From positions 1-64,000 of the forward strand of contig NZ_JAAXCQ010000020.1 of assembly GCF_012272855.1 (NCBI RefSeq): 64,000 nt of DNA, given 5' to 3'. The stretch comes from Arenibacter sp. 6A1 (lineage in GTDB: Bacteria > Bacteroidota > Bacteroidia > Flavobacteriales > Flavobacteriaceae). Every line of letters starts with the position of its first letter. Position 1 is the first letter of the stretch. The translations under genes were made by a program, and so were the position numbers. The notes beneath the pieces were generated by a model. The model ran no database searches, was not told where the DNA came from, and saw only the letters and a list, made by a program, of their open reading frames with translations. Below are positions 29,452-39,659 of this stretch, piece by piece.

Positions 29452-29493
29452 AGAACAATGCTAAACATTCAAAATAGTGTTTAGTATTGTTCT
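29452..29493 (+). terminator. Terminator-like hairpin after GH16 gene
   Basis: Arms 29453-29467 and 29478-29492 pair over 15 bp with one G-U, with a 10-nt loop. It is 46 bp past the GH16 stop, but the T-run behind it is broken. The rest of the gap to 29853 shows no gene. Confidence 0.65.
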
Positions 29494-29853
29494 CTTATAC
29501 ATTTTTAGACCTACAAGAGTTTTTGAAGTTCCCCTGACCATTTTTTGCAAAGGTTTACTCTTTCCTAAATCAACTTTAGTAGTTTTCTAAGATTTTATTA
29601 AAAAGAGTTGGATACCCTAAAAACAATAGGTTTTAGGGAGTTTTAAGTATGACTTTACATTAGCTCTAGAACACGAATTATTTGCTAAAGTTGGAACCAT
29701 AAAATAACGGCGGATTCAGATACATCCGTATCTACTCGGTTTTTCTATTCAATTTGTATTTGTTAAATTAGTTGCTTACAAGGCATAACCAATCTAATAC
29801 ATACCGTTGTAATTAACATTATAACGGAATTTGAAATATTCATATTAAAAGAA

Positions 29854-30588
29854 ATGAAAAACTTTATCTTATTATTTCTATCAATCCATCTAATTGCATG
29901 TAATTCTGATGATTCAATGGATGAACCAAATAGTCATTTAGAAGGAAATTTAGAAATTAGCTCATCCAAAGATCTAGAAAGCCCAAAAATTAAGGCATAT
30001 GAATCAATTAGCGGAAATCTAATTATAAAAAGCACCTACGATATTGAGAACTTAAATTCTTTACAGAACTTAAAACAAGTTGGAGGTATTTTTATTAAAG
30101 GCAACCAAAACTTAAAATCCTTATCAGGATTAGAAAATATTCAAAAAATAGCGTTCTTGGAAATTGAAAATAATCCCCAACTGGCATCGTTAAACGGCCT
30201 TGAAAATTTAATCGAGATTTCTCGAGACTTCATTATTAAAAATAACGATGATCTCATTAATTTAAATGCGTTAAATAAGTTAACGAAAATAGGCAATCAG
30301 TTTTTTCTTTTCGACAACCTATCCTTGACAACTTTAGACGGATTAGACAATTTAAAAGAGTCAGATCAACTATTAATCACCAATAATATCAACTTAACCA
30401 ACATCAATGCCTTAGGCGGTATTTATTCTTCTTCTGATATAAGGATTGATTCAAATGATTCATTAGGAGATTTTTGTGCCTTAACGCATTTCGCACAGGA
30501 AAATAGCGAGTCTATTTATTTTATAGCTAGGTTTAATAAGTATAACCCAACGCTAGAAGATTTGATAAATAATGATTGCTCTATATAA
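29854..30588 (+). CDS. Leucine-rich receptor-L-domain-like lipoprotein
   Basis: A 244-residue lipoprotein: signal MKNFILLFLSIHLIAC with Cys16, then a stretch of about 22-24-residue repeats such as LQNLKQVGGIFIKGN, LENIQKIAFLEIENN, LENLIEISRDFIIKNN and LNKLTKIGNQFFLFDN. These resemble the receptor-L-domain type of leucine-rich beta-helix, a binding fold. The end carries two cysteines (FCALTHF, NNDCSI), which may form a disulfide cap. It is a single gene with 447 bp upstream and about 260 bp downstream to the pseudogene. A surface binding or adhesion role is inference. Confidence 0.75.
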   Translation: MKNFILLFLSIHLIACNSDDSMDEPNSHLEGNLEISSSKDLESPKIKAYESISGNLIIKSTYDIENLNSLQNLKQVGGIFIKGNQNLKSLSGLENIQKIAFLEIENNPQLASLNGLENLIEISRDFIIKNNDDLINLNALNKLTKIGNQFFLFDNLSLTTLDGLDNLKESDQLLITNNINLTNINALGGIYSSSDIRIDSNDSLGDFCALTHFAQENSESIYFIARFNKYNPTLEDLINNDCSI

Positions 30589-30846
30589 TACTATTATAAA
30601 CATGGGCTAACCCAATTAACGGGTGTAATCTAAAAAGTGTACTGTAGGATCCGAATAAAGGAAAGAGTTAACCTGATACCTCCACACCCCTACTCCACAC
30701 TGATCCCTAACTAAGAAAGGATCACATGCTTCTAATTTATTCCCTTTCGTTATTTAATTCTTTTTTTTGCTAAGGGTTGTGCTCTTTTTACTTGCAAATC
30801 TTTGATACCAAAAACCTTAAAATTATTAAAATAAAATGGCCTTTAT

Positions 30847-30988
30847 AACGGACTTTTCTTTGATATACATGGTGCCATGAGTATGGTTGAATAGATGTCG
30901 TTATTTGGATAGGTTATGCCTGGGCAGATGAACCGCGCAACCATGCCGTAGTGAAGGTTAACGGTGATGATAAGGAAAAGGTTATAAA
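30847..30988 (+). pseudogene. Remnant of a second M81/MlrC-like gene
   Basis: Two pieces match the intact gene at 36942-38507. The first, NGLFFDIHGAMSMV, corresponds to DGLFFDIHGAMSVV and ends in a stop. The second, VIWIGYAWADEPRNHAVV, corresponds to AIWIGYAWADEPRNHAVV, and continues GDDKEKV. About 130 codons between them are deleted and both ends of the gene are missing. It is thus an internally deleted paralogue, 6 kb from the working copy. The rest of 30589-31123 has no gene. Confidence 0.88.
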
Positions 30989-31123
30989 ATATCCTCATAC
31001 CTCCCACACAAGAATCGCAACTTAAATTTGGGTAATAAAAGTATTTAGAAATAGGCAAAGTAGCTCCGTAATTTATTTTGAGCACCTATTTTATAAATTG
31101 TTAAAAAGAAGGTATGATATTAG

Positions 31124-32308
31124 TTAGGAACAATTATAACTATTCTCCCGAACTTTTAGTACATATTCGCTTGGGCTAAGGTCCATTAAATTCTTAAAAG
31201 CCTTGCTAAAAGAACTTCTACTGGCAAAACCACACTCCTCGGCTAGGGCATCCATAGTGTTGTGCTCTAAAAAACCGTTATCCATCAAACATTTAGCGTG
31301 TTCCATGCGTAAATTATTCTTATAAGTGGTAAAACTTAGACCGTAATGTTGGTGTATGAAATACGATAAATGGTGGGCAGGCATTTCCATTTCCCTAGCA
31401 AATTTACTTACAGTAAAATCTCGATCCAAATACATTTTTTTTTGACCAAGAAGCTCCAATTTCTCTTTTATCTCGGTTTCATCCAAGCCAAATTTTAAGT
31501 TTGCATCTAAGTCTGTAGGTTTGTCTTTAATAACTTGTTGTTTTCTTGAACGGGGATACCCATGAAGGATCATGGGGAAATAAATCGGAATAACTCCAAT
31601 TACAAAGAAAATTAAATACAGTAAAACCGTTATTATAACACTTGCGTTTTCGAAACCAAAAAAGTGGTTAAAAATACTGACATCCATCCATTTTTCAATG
31701 GCATGTACCATTGCTACTAAAGACATCCCCATTAGCATCAGCCAAAAAAACATCAACCAATTATTCAATGTAGTCTTAAACCTATCGTTGGCTCCTTCTT
31801 TTAAGAAAGCCCATAACTTAGGTAACAAGACCAACAAGAAAACACATTGCCATACATGACGAAGAAAATAATGTTGGTACAAAGTCAATAACCAATAATG
31901 GGCCCTAAATCTATTTTCAGTATCCGTGATTGCCCCCTGTAAAATCTCCCCGTACACTGTACTCGGGGCTGCATAAACAGCGACCACATCTATTACCCCC
32001 AATAAAAATGGCACAAACAATAACCAGTATGTTTTTTTCCAGTAAAATTGATCCTCTATTAAGGCCTCGAAATAAAAATAGGCAGGAACTATTATGAGGT
32101 GATATAGTGTAAGGGGCCATAAAAAAAACCAAGAGAATTTATTAAGGTGCCCTGCTTCAACAATATAGGTCTGCAAGGTATAAATAGAAATAATAAAGTA
32201 AAAACAGCCTAAAAATAAGGTGGCTTTGGTGTTCGTAGATTTTTTAAAGAACAACAAGGAGGTTAAAACGAAGCCAAAGATCGCGGTTATTAATAAAATG
32301 CTGTTCAA
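31124..32308 (-). CDS. Membrane-anchored AraC-family regulator
   Basis: The 394-residue protein has an N-terminal membrane part with about six to seven helices (for example SILLITAIFGFVLTSLLFF, ATLFLGCFYFIISIYTL, WLLFVPFLLGVIDVVAVYAA, FLLVLLPKLWAFL, ITVLLYLIFFVIGVIPIYF) and a C-terminal AraC helix-turn-helix at about 285-390 (FAREMEMPAHHLSYFIHQHYG; LAEECGFASRSSFSKAFKNLMDLSPSEY). This layout is common in Bacteroidetes, where a membrane sensor and AraC domain share one chain. The signal is unknown. It is convergent with the M81 remnant and divergent, over a 638-bp gap, from the SRPBCC gene. Confidence 0.88.
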   Translation of the reverse strand: MNSILLITAIFGFVLTSLLFFKKSTNTKATLFLGCFYFIISIYTLQTYIVEAGHLNKFSWFFLWPLTLYHLIIVPAYFYFEALIEDQFYWKKTYWLLFVPFLLGVIDVVAVYAAPSTVYGEILQGAITDTENRFRAHYWLLTLYQHYFLRHVWQCVFLLVLLPKLWAFLKEGANDRFKTTLNNWLMFFWLMLMGMSLVAMVHAIEKWMDVSIFNHFFGFENASVIITVLLYLIFFVIGVIPIYFPMILHGYPRSRKQQVIKDKPTDLDANLKFGLDETEIKEKLELLGQKKMYLDRDFTVSKFAREMEMPAHHLSYFIHQHYGLSFTTYKNNLRMEHAKCLMDNGFLEHNTMDALAEECGFASRSSFSKAFKNLMDLSPSEYVLKVRENSYNCS

Positions 32309-32946
32309 ACTACAATTATTTAAAAAATTAATTCCCCTGTATTACTTGGACGATAGCCACTATATTGAAACTAAAATAGCGTTTAAGGGATATCGGTCCA
32401 TTTGTCTTGAATAAAATTCCGGAAACCAAATGTAATATTTAATTTACCTTTTATAAAAAAAAGCAATTTAAATTATACATAAATATTTCAATTTTGAAGT
32501 ACTATATTCCTACATATTTAAATTTTATTTCCTTAACGATATAGACCCCAAGGATTAGCAAGCAAGCGTAAGGTAAAAGCTATCCTAGTAATTTTTCTTT
32601 TTATATAATCAACCGACAAAGTATTGTAAAAATAATATTTACAATAATAAGGACGTATTGGTCCACCCAAAGCCCTTGGCCTTTCCATTATGTGAATGGT
32701 ATAGTACTGAGAAAGATATTTTTTTAGATGCGGTCTCTAAAAACAGGCAACAAACACTTCATGTTTTAAACAGATTTCTAATGATTAAATAACTAGAATT
32801 GTTTCTCTAGTAGACTTTATTTTACTTAGCTGTAGACTAAAATCATCTTGATTACTGTTTGCTGCCTCATACTTTAGCCGCAGATAAGTTCGGAGTGTTA
32901 TTTCAAATTTATACATTTGAGATAATCAACAACTTAAGAATTTAAT
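32309..32946. other. 638-bp gap between divergent genes
   Basis: No gene or convincing structure. It should contain promoters for the AraC-type gene and the SRPBCC gene, but no matched -33/-7 pair was found. Confidence 0.5.
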
Positions 32947-33387
32947 ATGAGACTAGAATCTAAAGCAGCTATACAAATTCAAAAAGCAATAGAGGAAGTT
33001 TTTGAAGGCATTGTAAATCCAGAGAAAATGACGAAATATTTCATTTCGAAAAGTAGTGGAAGGTTGCAAACTGGTAAAGACGTACTTTGGAAATTTCCTG
33101 AATTTGATGAAAAGTTCCCAGTCACAGAAATCAAAATAGAAAACAATCGTTCAATTTCTTTCGTCTGGGACCCAGAAACTGTTGTAAAAATCACATTAGA
33201 AAAATTACCAGACAATAGTACCTTGGTAAAGGTAAACGAAAACGGAAAAGAATTTAATGAAGATAATCTAAAATGGGCTTTAGAAAATTCAGCAGGATGG
33301 GCAAATTTCCTAGCTTGTATGAAGGCCTATCTGGAGTATGGAATCCAACTTCGAAAAGGTGCATTTGACTTTATGCGAAAATCATAA
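32947..33387 (+). CDS. SRPBCC/AHSA1-family protein
   Basis: A 146-residue soluble protein of the START/Bet-v1-like fold, with a hydrophobic cavity. Visible marks are the N-terminal strand AAIQIQKAIEEVFEGIVNPEKMTKYF, the central VLWKFPEFDEKFPVTEIKIENN and the terminal helix WANFLACMKAYLEYGI, all usual for the AHSA1 (Aha1-like) group. Ligand and role are unknown. A short frame overlapping its 3' end (33338-33592) has no recognisable content and is not called. Confidence 0.83.
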   Translation: MRLESKAAIQIQKAIEEVFEGIVNPEKMTKYFISKSSGRLQTGKDVLWKFPEFDEKFPVTEIKIENNRSISFVWDPETVVKITLEKLPDNSTLVKVNENGKEFNEDNLKWALENSAGWANFLACMKAYLEYGIQLRKGAFDFMRKS

Positions 33388-33847
33388 AAATATGCTCCAA
33401 ATAAAAATATCAGCAAAACAACATGCAGGTATTGCAAAAATGACTTTTGTTATTGCATTTCCCGATTCTCTGACTAAGGTAGAATACAAAATAAATTGCC
33501 CCAAGAGATTGAATAGGTTGACTGCTTATAACCAAGTGAAGGGTCTAGAAGATATTGACGATAAGGTAAGCTCCAAAATATTCTTTCAATAAAAAGGACT
33601 AAACCCGGATGCCTACCCAACTAAAGGAGTTATTTAAGGTTATAGAATTGAAAAATTAGATATTCGGCTGCCCCAACAAGTCAGATGTTTAGACGAAAAC
33701 AGATGAACTAGTAAAAGGTCAAAAAGCAGCTAAAAGAAATAAATACTGGCACCCAATTGCTATAATTGATTGAGCCACAACACTAAAATAAACATATAAA
33801 CCTAAACCTGCGAGCCCAACTGTTATTCAAAAAATATCTGATCATTT
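33388..33847. other. 460-bp gap after SRPBCC gene
   Basis: No supportable gene. Several short interrupted frames look like gene debris but cannot be assigned. Confidence 0.45.
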
Positions 33848-34675
33848 ATGAAATACCTTCTTCTTTCCTTTTCCATACTGACATTTTTAGCTTGCAATTC
33901 GGAGTCGAAAGCTACACTAGAAAAGGAAACTAATATTGAGAACACCGACAAAATACGTGTATTAAACTTCGCCTCAGTCCACCTAAGCGGAAGTACCGAC
34001 GCCTATTCTTCCATCACAGACGTAAACAGTCCAAAGGCCACAGCGGACATACAGGAAATAGTCAACCGACTGGTAAAATTCAAACCAACTATAATCTGTG
34101 TAGAAATTCCACCAGAAAGCACCGAATTTATTAATACAACCTATCAAAAATACAAGACAGACCAGTCGAACCGAATTAATTATTCTGAAGAAGTAAATGT
34201 AATTGGACTTGAAGTGGCTCGTTTGAGTGGAACAAAAAAAATATACGGAATAGATAACGCAATCGGATTTGACTATCCTAAACTCGTTGAATTAGCTAAT
34301 AAGAATTCTTCAGACAGTCTTTATGTTCAAAACATCATGAGTAGTTATGAAACTCTAAATAACAAACCGCTTCTTGAGCAGTACTCCGAAATAAACACTA
34401 CTAAGTACAAAATGGAAACATATGACCTATATAATTTTCTGGCAACGATGCATACGCCAAAAAACTTTGAGGGAGCTGATATAATAGCTGATTTCTACAA
34501 AAGAAATTTGAGAATGTATGCGAATTTTTCAGATGTTCCTTTAACAAAGAATGATAGGGTTTTAATTATAATGGGAGCTACACACACCGCATATTTTGAT
34601 ATCTTCCTTGGAAATAGTACTAAATATATTCTGGAAAACGCAATGGAATACACAAACTATAAGGAAAAGAACTAG
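33848..34675 (+). CDS. Lipoprotein, DUF5694/TraB-like
   Basis: A 275-residue lipoprotein (signal ILTFLACNSE, Cys16). It has an early beta-strand IRVLNFASVHL ending in His, then a helix and PTIICVEIPPES with a conserved-looking Glu, and a late VLIIMGATHTAYFDIFLG with a second His. This Ser/His-Glu-His arrangement resembles the DUF5694 / TraB / erythromycin-esterase-like superfamily, in which these residues line a metal or catalytic site. Function is not known. It stands alone, preceded by 460 bp and followed by a gap with a (TA)n tract. Confidence 0.6.
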   Translation: MKYLLLSFSILTFLACNSESKATLEKETNIENTDKIRVLNFASVHLSGSTDAYSSITDVNSPKATADIQEIVNRLVKFKPTIICVEIPPESTEFINTTYQKYKTDQSNRINYSEEVNVIGLEVARLSGTKKIYGIDNAIGFDYPKLVELANKNSSDSLYVQNIMSSYETLNNKPLLEQYSEINTTKYKMETYDLYNFLATMHTPKNFEGADIIADFYKRNLRMYANFSDVPLTKNDRVLIIMGATHTAYFDIFLGNSTKYILENAMEYTNYKEKN

Positions 34676-34925
34676 GCACTACAAAATATGTATGCTATAG
34701 ATTGGTCTATAACATAGTTTGAACACCCTACTAATTTTTCAAAACTATATTTTATATAGAGAGGTTGGTACTGTGCCATATACCAATACCTTGGCAACAA
34801 TGACCACTTATTCTACTCAATAAAAGCAATACTACTATGTTGGGGAATATTAGAAAATCTGTTTGCTATTTTAGAACATATAAACTATTACTATAACAAC
34901 TAATGATTGATAATCGGTGTGATGT

Positions 34926-34969
<44 letters not shown>

Positions 34970-35118
34970 TAAGAGATTAAAAACCGTAAGTTTAGCCAAA
35001 GATTTAGTTAGATATTGAATTTAAATAAGGAGGCAACATTGCTAAGAAATCACAGCTTGATTCTCACAAGGCTTGATAAACTTATCATTGTTATGCATTT
35101 TTTAAACAGCCTAAAAAA

Positions 35119-35667
35119 GTGGAGACAAAAAACTACAGATTAAAGGAAATAGAATCGGCTGATATAAAAAACATTCACAAAGGCCTATCCAACCCAGACA
35201 TAACAAGATATTATGACGTACACTTCTCCACGCTAAAAGAAACAGAAGAACAAATGGAATGGTACAAAAATTTAAAAAAAGAAGGAACTGGAATTTGGTG
35301 GGGAATTTACGATAAACAGAATAATAATTTTTGTGGCGCTGGAGGATTCAACAATTTAGAAAGCCAACATAAAAAAGCTGAAATTGGACTATGGCTTTTA
35401 AAAGAGTATTGGGGAAAAGAAATTCTAAAAGAAATAATGCCCAAACTTTTTGAGCATGGTTTTACTCAACTGAATTTGCATCGAATAGAAGGTTTTGTCG
35501 TTAGCGAAAATTCGAAATGTAAAAGTGCCTTAGAAAAAATAAACTTCAAGTACGAAGGAACGATGAGAGAATGTGAAATCAAAAATGGAGAAAAAATCAA
35601 TGTTGACATTTATTCAATATTAAAAAGTGAATGGTTCAAACAAAACCGCACTACAAGTAATGGTTAA
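35119..35667 (+). CDS. GNAT-family N-acetyltransferase (RimJ/RimL-like)
   Basis: The 182-residue protein transfers an acetyl group from acetyl-CoA to an amine. It has RimJ/RimL-type features: YRLKEIESADIKNIHKGLSNPD at the start, the central IGLWLLKEYWGKEILKEIMPKL with the acetyl-CoA pyrophosphate loop, and LHRIEGFVVSENSKCKSALEKINFKYEG, whose N-x-x-S/A-x-x-x-L-E pattern is typical. The start is GTG at 35119, and the frame has no ATG upstream. The natural substrate is unknown. Confidence 0.88.
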   Translation: METKNYRLKEIESADIKNIHKGLSNPDITRYYDVHFSTLKETEEQMEWYKNLKKEGTGIWWGIYDKQNNNFCGAGGFNNLESQHKKAEIGLWLLKEYWGKEILKEIMPKLFEHGFTQLNLHRIEGFVVSENSKCKSALEKINFKYEGTMRECEIKNGEKINVDIYSILKSEWFKQNRTTSNG

Positions 35668-35912
35668 GGGCGTTACCCCTGGCCATAAGGGACTTGTACC
35701 CTTTGGACTAATTATCTACCTTGCATTAATTATATGATGCTAAGCATACACATATATAAAAATAATTGCCCAATTTTGGGCTTAAACAAAGGGCGTTGCA
35801 AGTTCAGTACATTTGATTTTCCTTCAGAAAATCCTCGTACATAAACCCTCAACTTTTCTTAAACGTAACCCTTGTAAAGCATTTCCAAATAACGAGAGGA
35901 ACTATAATTAAT

Positions 35913-36677
35913 ATGATAAGAATAATTAAAAAATATTTGAGAAATCAAAATTCATTAAATACTGAGATTATTTTAAAAGCAACTGAAATAAGTAATACAA
36001 TAAACAGTTGGTTATCTACTAACTATTACGAAAAGGTTTCAATGGGCCAAAATTGTAATAGTTCATGGTATTTAAAAGAAACTGGAAACAAGAACACATC
36101 GTATCCATATGACTGGATATTCTCTAGTGGAGAAATCATCACTCATACCATAAAAGATGAATTTAAAACATTTCTTGATAAGGATATGATTTTTGATATA
36201 AAAAAAAATAAAGCAGGTCATTCTTTGTATCATTCATATCTTTTTAACCATAGAAATCCGTTGAAATCTGATGAAGATTATAATTATTATGACCGAGGCG
36301 TTAAGAGGTTTCTAAACCTCTTAAAAGATACAAATAATAACATCCTTTTTGTTTGTACAGTTATTCAAGAGAAGGAAAAAAGGCGTGATTGGGCCAACGG
36401 ATTTGACAGAGATTTTAAATTGCCAATTAATCAAGATTTAAATTCATTTACAGAAACTATTGAATTGATACAAAGTATCAATAAGAATGTCAAATTTATC
36501 TTTATAAATCAATTAACGGAAGGTAAAATCAACTTAGAGGTTAAAACAATTAACGCCGACTGCCTATGGATAGATTTTTGTTCAGAAGGCTCAAATTCAG
36601 GAGTAAAATACCGAAATAAATTTGATGATCTAATAATGAAAATCATATACAAAGGTATGTATCAAAAAAATACTTAA
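35913..36677 (+). CDS. DUF1796-family putative cysteine peptidase
   Basis: A 254-residue protein whose middle matches the DUF1796 pattern: MGQNCNSSWYLKETG with the candidate nucleophile Cys48, SYPYDWIFSSG soon after, a His-containing GHSLYHSYLFNH block, and YDRGVKRFLNLL preceding a beta strand NILFVCTV. This family is predicted to be papain-like cysteine peptidases and is often found near surface-glycan genes. Here it has no such neighbours. No signal peptide is seen. The ATG at 35913 is the first in frame. Confidence 0.75.
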   Translation: MIRIIKKYLRNQNSLNTEIILKATEISNTINSWLSTNYYEKVSMGQNCNSSWYLKETGNKNTSYPYDWIFSSGEIITHTIKDEFKTFLDKDMIFDIKKNKAGHSLYHSYLFNHRNPLKSDEDYNYYDRGVKRFLNLLKDTNNNILFVCTVIQEKEKRRDWANGFDRDFKLPINQDLNSFTETIELIQSINKNVKFIFINQLTEGKINLEVKTINADCLWIDFCSEGSNSGVKYRNKFDDLIMKIIYKGMYQKNT

Positions 36678-36941
36678 CATCATGTACCCTTGTGGGCACT
36701 ATCAAAAAACCAACCTTAGCAGTCGAGTGAATGGTTCTGACCTTATAGGACGGATCTCCTATTCTTATCCAATGCCTTCCCTTATTGGATTCAATTTTCT
36801 TGTGAATATTAAATTTTGTAATCTTTATATTTCAAATGATATTAGATAAATTCTTATATTCAATCCTTTTATATAGAATTTTAAGGAAATACTATAAATC
36901 CTTCCTTATCGCTAACAATTTAAATAACCTAAACCATCGAA

Positions 36942-38507
36942 ATGTTGAAACCACTTTACAATTGCTACATTTTACTAGTAGTCCTCATGGCTTCCTGTCA
37001 GCAAACCAATAAGACAAAAGAACTCCCTAAAATTGCTATTGCAGGTCTGGGAATAGAAAGCAGCACCTTTTCACCTGCCTTAACCCATGAAGAAGCTTTT
37101 CATGCCAAAGAAGGAGATTCCATATTTGCAAAATACCCATTTCTACAAATTGATTCTTTAAACAGAAATAGGGCCCAATGGGTGCCTACCTTAGTTGGAA
37201 AATCATTGCCCGGAGGAACGGTAACCAGGGAAACCTATGAATCTTTGGTTACGAAAACCTTAAAATCATTAAAAGAAAACGGGCCCTACGATGGACTTTT
37301 TTTTGATATTCATGGTGCGATGAGTGTCGTGGGATTAGACGATCCAGAGGGCGACCTGATTGAACGAATTAGAGCGGTAATCGGGACAGAGGTGCTTATA
37401 TCTACCTCTATGGACCTACATGGAAACGTATCCAAGAAATTGGCCAAACACACCGATTTAATAACTTGCTACCGTATGGCACCCCACGAGGATGCCATCG
37501 AATCCAAAAAAAGAGCCGTCGACAATCTGCTAGAACGACTAGAAAATGGCAAAGGCAGGCCTGCATATAAAGCTTGGATCCCTGTCCCCATATTATTGCC
37601 TGGAGAAAAAACCAGCACCCGTATTGAACCAGGTAAAAGTCTTTACGCAAAAGTTCCTCATGTCGCCAATGAAGAAGGCGTAATAGATGCCGCTATTTGG
37701 ATTGGTTATGCCTGGGCCGATGAACCGCGAAACCATGCTGTAGTGATGGTTACCGGTGATGATAAAGAAAAAGTTGAAAAAGGTGCAGAATCATTAGCCC
37801 AAAGTTTTTGGGATGTCCGCAACGAATTTGAATTTGTTGCCCCAACGACCACCTTGGAAGAAGGTTTAAAACTGGCTCTTGCCAGTGAAAAACACCCATT
37901 TATAATCAGCGATATGGGAGATAACCCAACCGCTGGTGGTGCCGGTGACGTTACTTGGACATTACAACAATTATTAGCCCGCCCCGAGTTTAAATCAGAC
38001 AAGGGCCCTTCCTTGATTTATGCCTCCATCCCTGGTCCTGAGTTTGTTGCTAAAGCACAAGAAATAGGTGTTGGCGGAAAAATTAAGGCAATGGCAGGTG
38101 CGGCAGTAGATGACCGATTTGCTGGTCCCTTGGAACTAGAAGGAACCATAGAAGCCATTAAAAAAGGTGATAGGAATGCAGAAGTAGAGGTTGTTGTTAA
38201 AATTGGCAGTATACATGTAATCGTGACTAAAAAAAGGAAACCGTACCATCATTTAAGCGATTTTACCGACTTAGGCCTAAACCCTAAAGAAACAGACATC
38301 GTTGTGGTGAAGATAGGTTACTTGGTACCTGAACTTTATGATATGCGTGGCGATTGGGTAATGGCATTAACCCCAGGTGGTGTTGACCAAGATCTTCATC
38401 GATTGGGTTATAAACGTATCAATAGACCTATGTTTCCGTTAGACAGCACCATGGTAGAACCAGATTTGAAAGCCAATTTTATTCCAGCCTCCAATGCAAC
38501 CGAATAA
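36942..38507 (+). CDS. M81-family (MlrC-like) metallopeptidase lipoprotein
   Basis: The 521-residue protein belongs to the family of MlrC, the last enzyme of microcystin breakdown, most members of which have unknown peptide-like substrates. It starts with a lipoprotein signal (LLVVLMASCQQ, Cys19). Family motifs are AGLGIESSTFSP, DGLFFDIHGAMSV with an Asp-x-His metal pair, STSMDLHGNVS with a second Asp-x-His, TCYRMAPHEDA, and SDMGDNPTAGGAGD. Full length and lipidation suggest an active periplasmic-side enzyme. A decayed paralogue lies 6 kb upstream. Its leader (36916-36933) is identical over 18 nt to that of the GH16 gene. Confidence 0.9.
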   Translation: MLKPLYNCYILLVVLMASCQQTNKTKELPKIAIAGLGIESSTFSPALTHEEAFHAKEGDSIFAKYPFLQIDSLNRNRAQWVPTLVGKSLPGGTVTRETYESLVTKTLKSLKENGPYDGLFFDIHGAMSVVGLDDPEGDLIERIRAVIGTEVLISTSMDLHGNVSKKLAKHTDLITCYRMAPHEDAIESKKRAVDNLLERLENGKGRPAYKAWIPVPILLPGEKTSTRIEPGKSLYAKVPHVANEEGVIDAAIWIGYAWADEPRNHAVVMVTGDDKEKVEKGAESLAQSFWDVRNEFEFVAPTTTLEEGLKLALASEKHPFIISDMGDNPTAGGAGDVTWTLQQLLARPEFKSDKGPSLIYASIPGPEFVAKAQEIGVGGKIKAMAGAAVDDRFAGPLELEGTIEAIKKGDRNAEVEVVVKIGSIHVIVTKKRKPYHHLSDFTDLGLNPKETDIVVVKIGYLVPELYDMRGDWVMALTPGGVDQDLHRLGYKRINRPMFPLDSTMVEPDLKANFIPASNATE

Positions 38508-39005
38508 TAATGAAGAATCGGAATCTATTCATTCCGTACAAAGAGGGCTTTTTCTTGCAAACAACAGCTATGTATAGCGGACGATACACGCCAAAAAGCA
38601 CCGTGACATTTTTATGATTCCATTCTCTAGTAGTGGCTTCCACTGATTCAGTAGGCTAACTGCTAGAAAAAGAGAAATTGTAATTAAAAATCATGTCAGA
38701 ATTTAAACCAGCCTTAAGCCGTTTTCTTTTTGGAAAACGGCTTAATTCCAATGCTTTTTTAGGATGCTTTTTTGCCGATACCCAATCCGACCATCATTGC
38801 AATGATTGTATAAAATACAAAAAAGCGTTCAATTTAAAGTACTCCAAAGACCTGTTACCTTATAGACAACAAAATCTGTAATTTAATTTTCAATAATAAT
38901 TCACCTCAAATACCTTTTGCCACATACAATTACCATATTCAATTCGTCTATACCTTCAACGATCCGGCACAAGCTTCCCAGTATTTTTTTTAGCTCCTTT
39001 TTTCT
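38508..39005. other. 498-bp gap holding element A copy 3
   Basis: Apart from the repeat at 38714-38790 no feature is evident. A 62-residue frame at 38693-38881 lies over the repeat hairpin, so its translation is imposed by the repeat and is not called as a gene. Confidence 0.5.
38714..38790 (+). repeat. Dispersed repeat element A, copy 3 (left part)
   Basis: A perfect 13-bp hairpin (38714-38726 / 38733-38745, TTAAGCCGTTTTC arm) corresponds to the imperfect hairpin at 7663-7691. It is followed, as in copy 1, by TTCCAA and then GATGCTTTTTTGCCGA (from about 38763). The rest of the 130-bp body is not preserved. Confidence 0.65.
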
Positions 39006-39638
39006 CTACGAACGAACGGCCTTTTCTATAGGAGTCTCACCGGCTAGAATTTCAAAAACCCGATTTTTTTGTACCTCATCTTCCAATACTTGAACCAATA
39101 TTTTAGCGACATCTGCTCTAGAGATACTTCCTTGCTTTTCTAATTTTCCTTTTAATTCAATATGACCTGTACTTTCTTTATCCGTCAGGGCACCGGGTCT
39201 TACGATACTATAGTCTAACCCACTAGCCTTTAGATAATCATCTGCATTTTGTTTCGCTTTTAGATAATCTTCCAGATCCTCACTCATAGAAGGGTTATCG
39301 GCCCCCATAGAGCTTAACATAACAAACTTCCCGACTCCGGCATGCTTAGCAGCATCGGTTAGTCTTTTTGCTCCTTCCTGATCTACGGCTATCACATGTT
39401 TGCCTTTAGAACCCGCAGCAAAAATCACTTTGTCCGCATTTTTTACGGCATCACTTAGATCTTCCTTTAGATCGGCCAGCACAGTAGCTACTTTTTCGTT
39501 TTCGAAATGATCTTTTTGCTCCTGTGTTCTAACCATGGCTATGGGCCTATAGTTTTTCGATTCTTGTAATAAACTGATGATAATTCTTCCAGTAGTACCG
39601 TTCGCGCCGGCAACTAATACGTTTTGTTCTTTACTCAT
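39006..39638 (-). CDS. NAD(P)-binding atypical SDR (NmrA/YwnB-like)
   Basis: A 210-residue Rossmann-fold protein. The dinucleotide loop is VLVAGANGTTGR at residues 7-18, followed by ADLKEDLSDAVKNADKVIFAAGSKG, VMLSSMGAD and YSIVRPGALTD, the usual markers of atypical short-chain dehydrogenase / NAD(P)H-binding proteins. The catalytic Tyr-x3-Lys of classical SDRs is altered, as is common in this subgroup. Only 21 bp separates it from the upstream alcohol-dehydrogenase pseudogene, so the two once formed an operon. Role unknown. Confidence 0.88.
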   Translation of the reverse strand: MSKEQNVLVAGANGTTGRIIISLLQESKNYRPIAMVRTQEQKDHFENEKVATVLADLKEDLSDAVKNADKVIFAAGSKGKHVIAVDQEGAKRLTDAAKHAGVGKFVMLSSMGADNPSMSEDLEDYLKAKQNADDYLKASGLDYSIVRPGALTDKESTGHIELKGKLEKQGSISRADVAKILVQVLEDEVQKNRVFEILAGETPIEKAVRS

Positions 39639-39659
39639 GATCTTTTTTTTTAAAATTAT

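Noticed and set aside
33338..33592. 84-residue frame overlapping the end of the SRPBCC gene
   Set aside because: Overlaps the well-supported gene by about 50 bp and has no recognisable fold pattern.
38693..38881. 62-residue plus-strand frame
   Set aside because: It covers the hairpin and repeat of element A copy 3; no homology-like features outside the repeat.
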